Part shown: one piece after another, positions 56,136 through 56,360 of the stretch
Layout of the letters: the number at the start of each line of letters is the position of its first letter
How positions within the stretch are numbered: the stretch's first letter is position 1
DNA from: Scatosoma sp045124465
GTDB lineage: Bacteria; Bacillota; Clostridia; Christensenellales; Borkfalkiaceae
DNA length: 56,360 nucleotides
Assembly (NCBI GenBank): GCA_045124465.1
Contig: JBGVLV010000038.1
Span: forward strand, 1 to 56,360
Direction: 5' to 3'
The notes under the pieces: generated by a model
Seen by the model: only the letters and a program-made list of their open reading frames with translations
What the model was told of the DNA's origin: nothing
Databases searched by the model: none
Position numbers and translations under genes: made by a program

Positions 56136-56360
56136 ATGGAAATTAAACGAGATTTATATTTAAACAAACTGATAAAACGAGAGTGTAATGGTTTGGTTAA
56201 GGTGGTAACCGGCATAAGAAGATGCGGTAAATCGTATTTGCTTTTTCATTTGTATCACGATTATTTGCTTAATAAAGGAATTAGTGAAGACCATCTTAGG
56301 AGGCCTTTTCTAAAATCACTGTTAGAAAGGGCTGAGAAGTTTGCCCTTCCTGCGCGGCAG
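56136..56360 (+). CDS. Predicted AAA ATPase (DUF4143-associated type), partial
   Basis: From ATG 56136 (GGAG upstream) the first 75 codons are in the window. MEIKRDLYLNKLIKREC and the P-loop VVTGIRRCGKSYLLFHLY match the family of stand-alone ATPases usually followed by a DUF4143 domain. After EDH at about residue 52 the sequence (LRRPFLKSLLERAEKFALP) no longer resembles the usual continuation, so the gene may be interrupted or joined to other sequence near the edge. Confidence 0.7.
   Translation, partial: MEIKRDLYLNKLIKRECNGLVKVVTGIRRCGKSYLLFHLYHDYLLNKGISEDHLRRPFLKSLLERAEKFALPARQ

Overview
The window looks like a chromosomal piece from an anaerobic, spore-former-related Clostridia bacterium (Bacillota) of roughly 50% G+C. 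The evidence is a Spo0A-type response regulator, the gene order yicC-gmk-rpoZ-priA-def-fmt-rsmB-rlmN-rpe and rpmB-yloU-yloV-recG, superoxide reductase and rubredoxin for oxygen defence, an NfnAB-type bifurcating oxidoreductase, and very regular SigA promoters (TTGACA-like box, 17 bp, TATAAT) ahead of many genes. I cannot name the species; an uncultured gut Clostridia lineage is my guess.

Region 1 (1-6924) is an AT-rich accessory island for peptide signalling and bacteriocin export. It has the membrane part of a probable sensor kinase running off the left edge, a divergent 18-residue peptide gene with a strong ribosome binding site, a Spo0A-like response regulator, an HlyD-type accessory protein interrupted by an amber codon, a double-glycine-leader hydrophobic peptide, small membrane proteins, a C39-peptidase ABC exporter broken by an internal deletion, and a second C39-like domain that has lost its catalytic cysteine. 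The export half is decaying while the regulatory half looks intact.

Region 2 (6930-17475) holds housekeeping and stress genes: an RluA-family pseudouridine synthase, luxS, a nitroreductase, a BFD-like protein, a sugar-phosphate isomerase fold protein, superoxide reductase, a flavin reductase-rubredoxin fusion, rpsU, a PcrA/UvrD helicase and ligA. Region 3 (17476-18290) is gene-poor but contains two likely small RNA genes, each with a perfect-spacing promoter and its own terminator, around one small basic protein gene. Region 4 (18288-26880) is the yicC-to-rpe operon for nucleotides, transcription, replication restart and translation. It lacks remA, coaBC and the pppL-prkC-rsgA block often found in this order in Bacillota.

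Region 5 (26928-36838) has a MATE exporter, rpmB, yloU-yloV-recG, a lone divergent hisIE, minD with a divergent minE-like gene, degV and trmO. Region 6 (37016-40969) is a methionine operon: metF, a stand-alone cobalamin reactivation domain and a shortened metH. With luxS this covers much of the activated methyl cycle. Region 7 (41132-49677) is a complete arginine operon, argG-H-C-J-B-D-F plus a DUF1653 gene, interrupted twice by a repeated intergenic element also partly present between the helicase gene and ligA. Region 8 (49701-54274) has a gene remnant, a small membrane protein, a CPA2-type antiporter and nfnAB. Region 9 (54359-56360) has two tRNA-Pro genes, one with the unusual anticodon AGG, then genes of a probable mobile element: two accessory proteins and the start of an ATPase.
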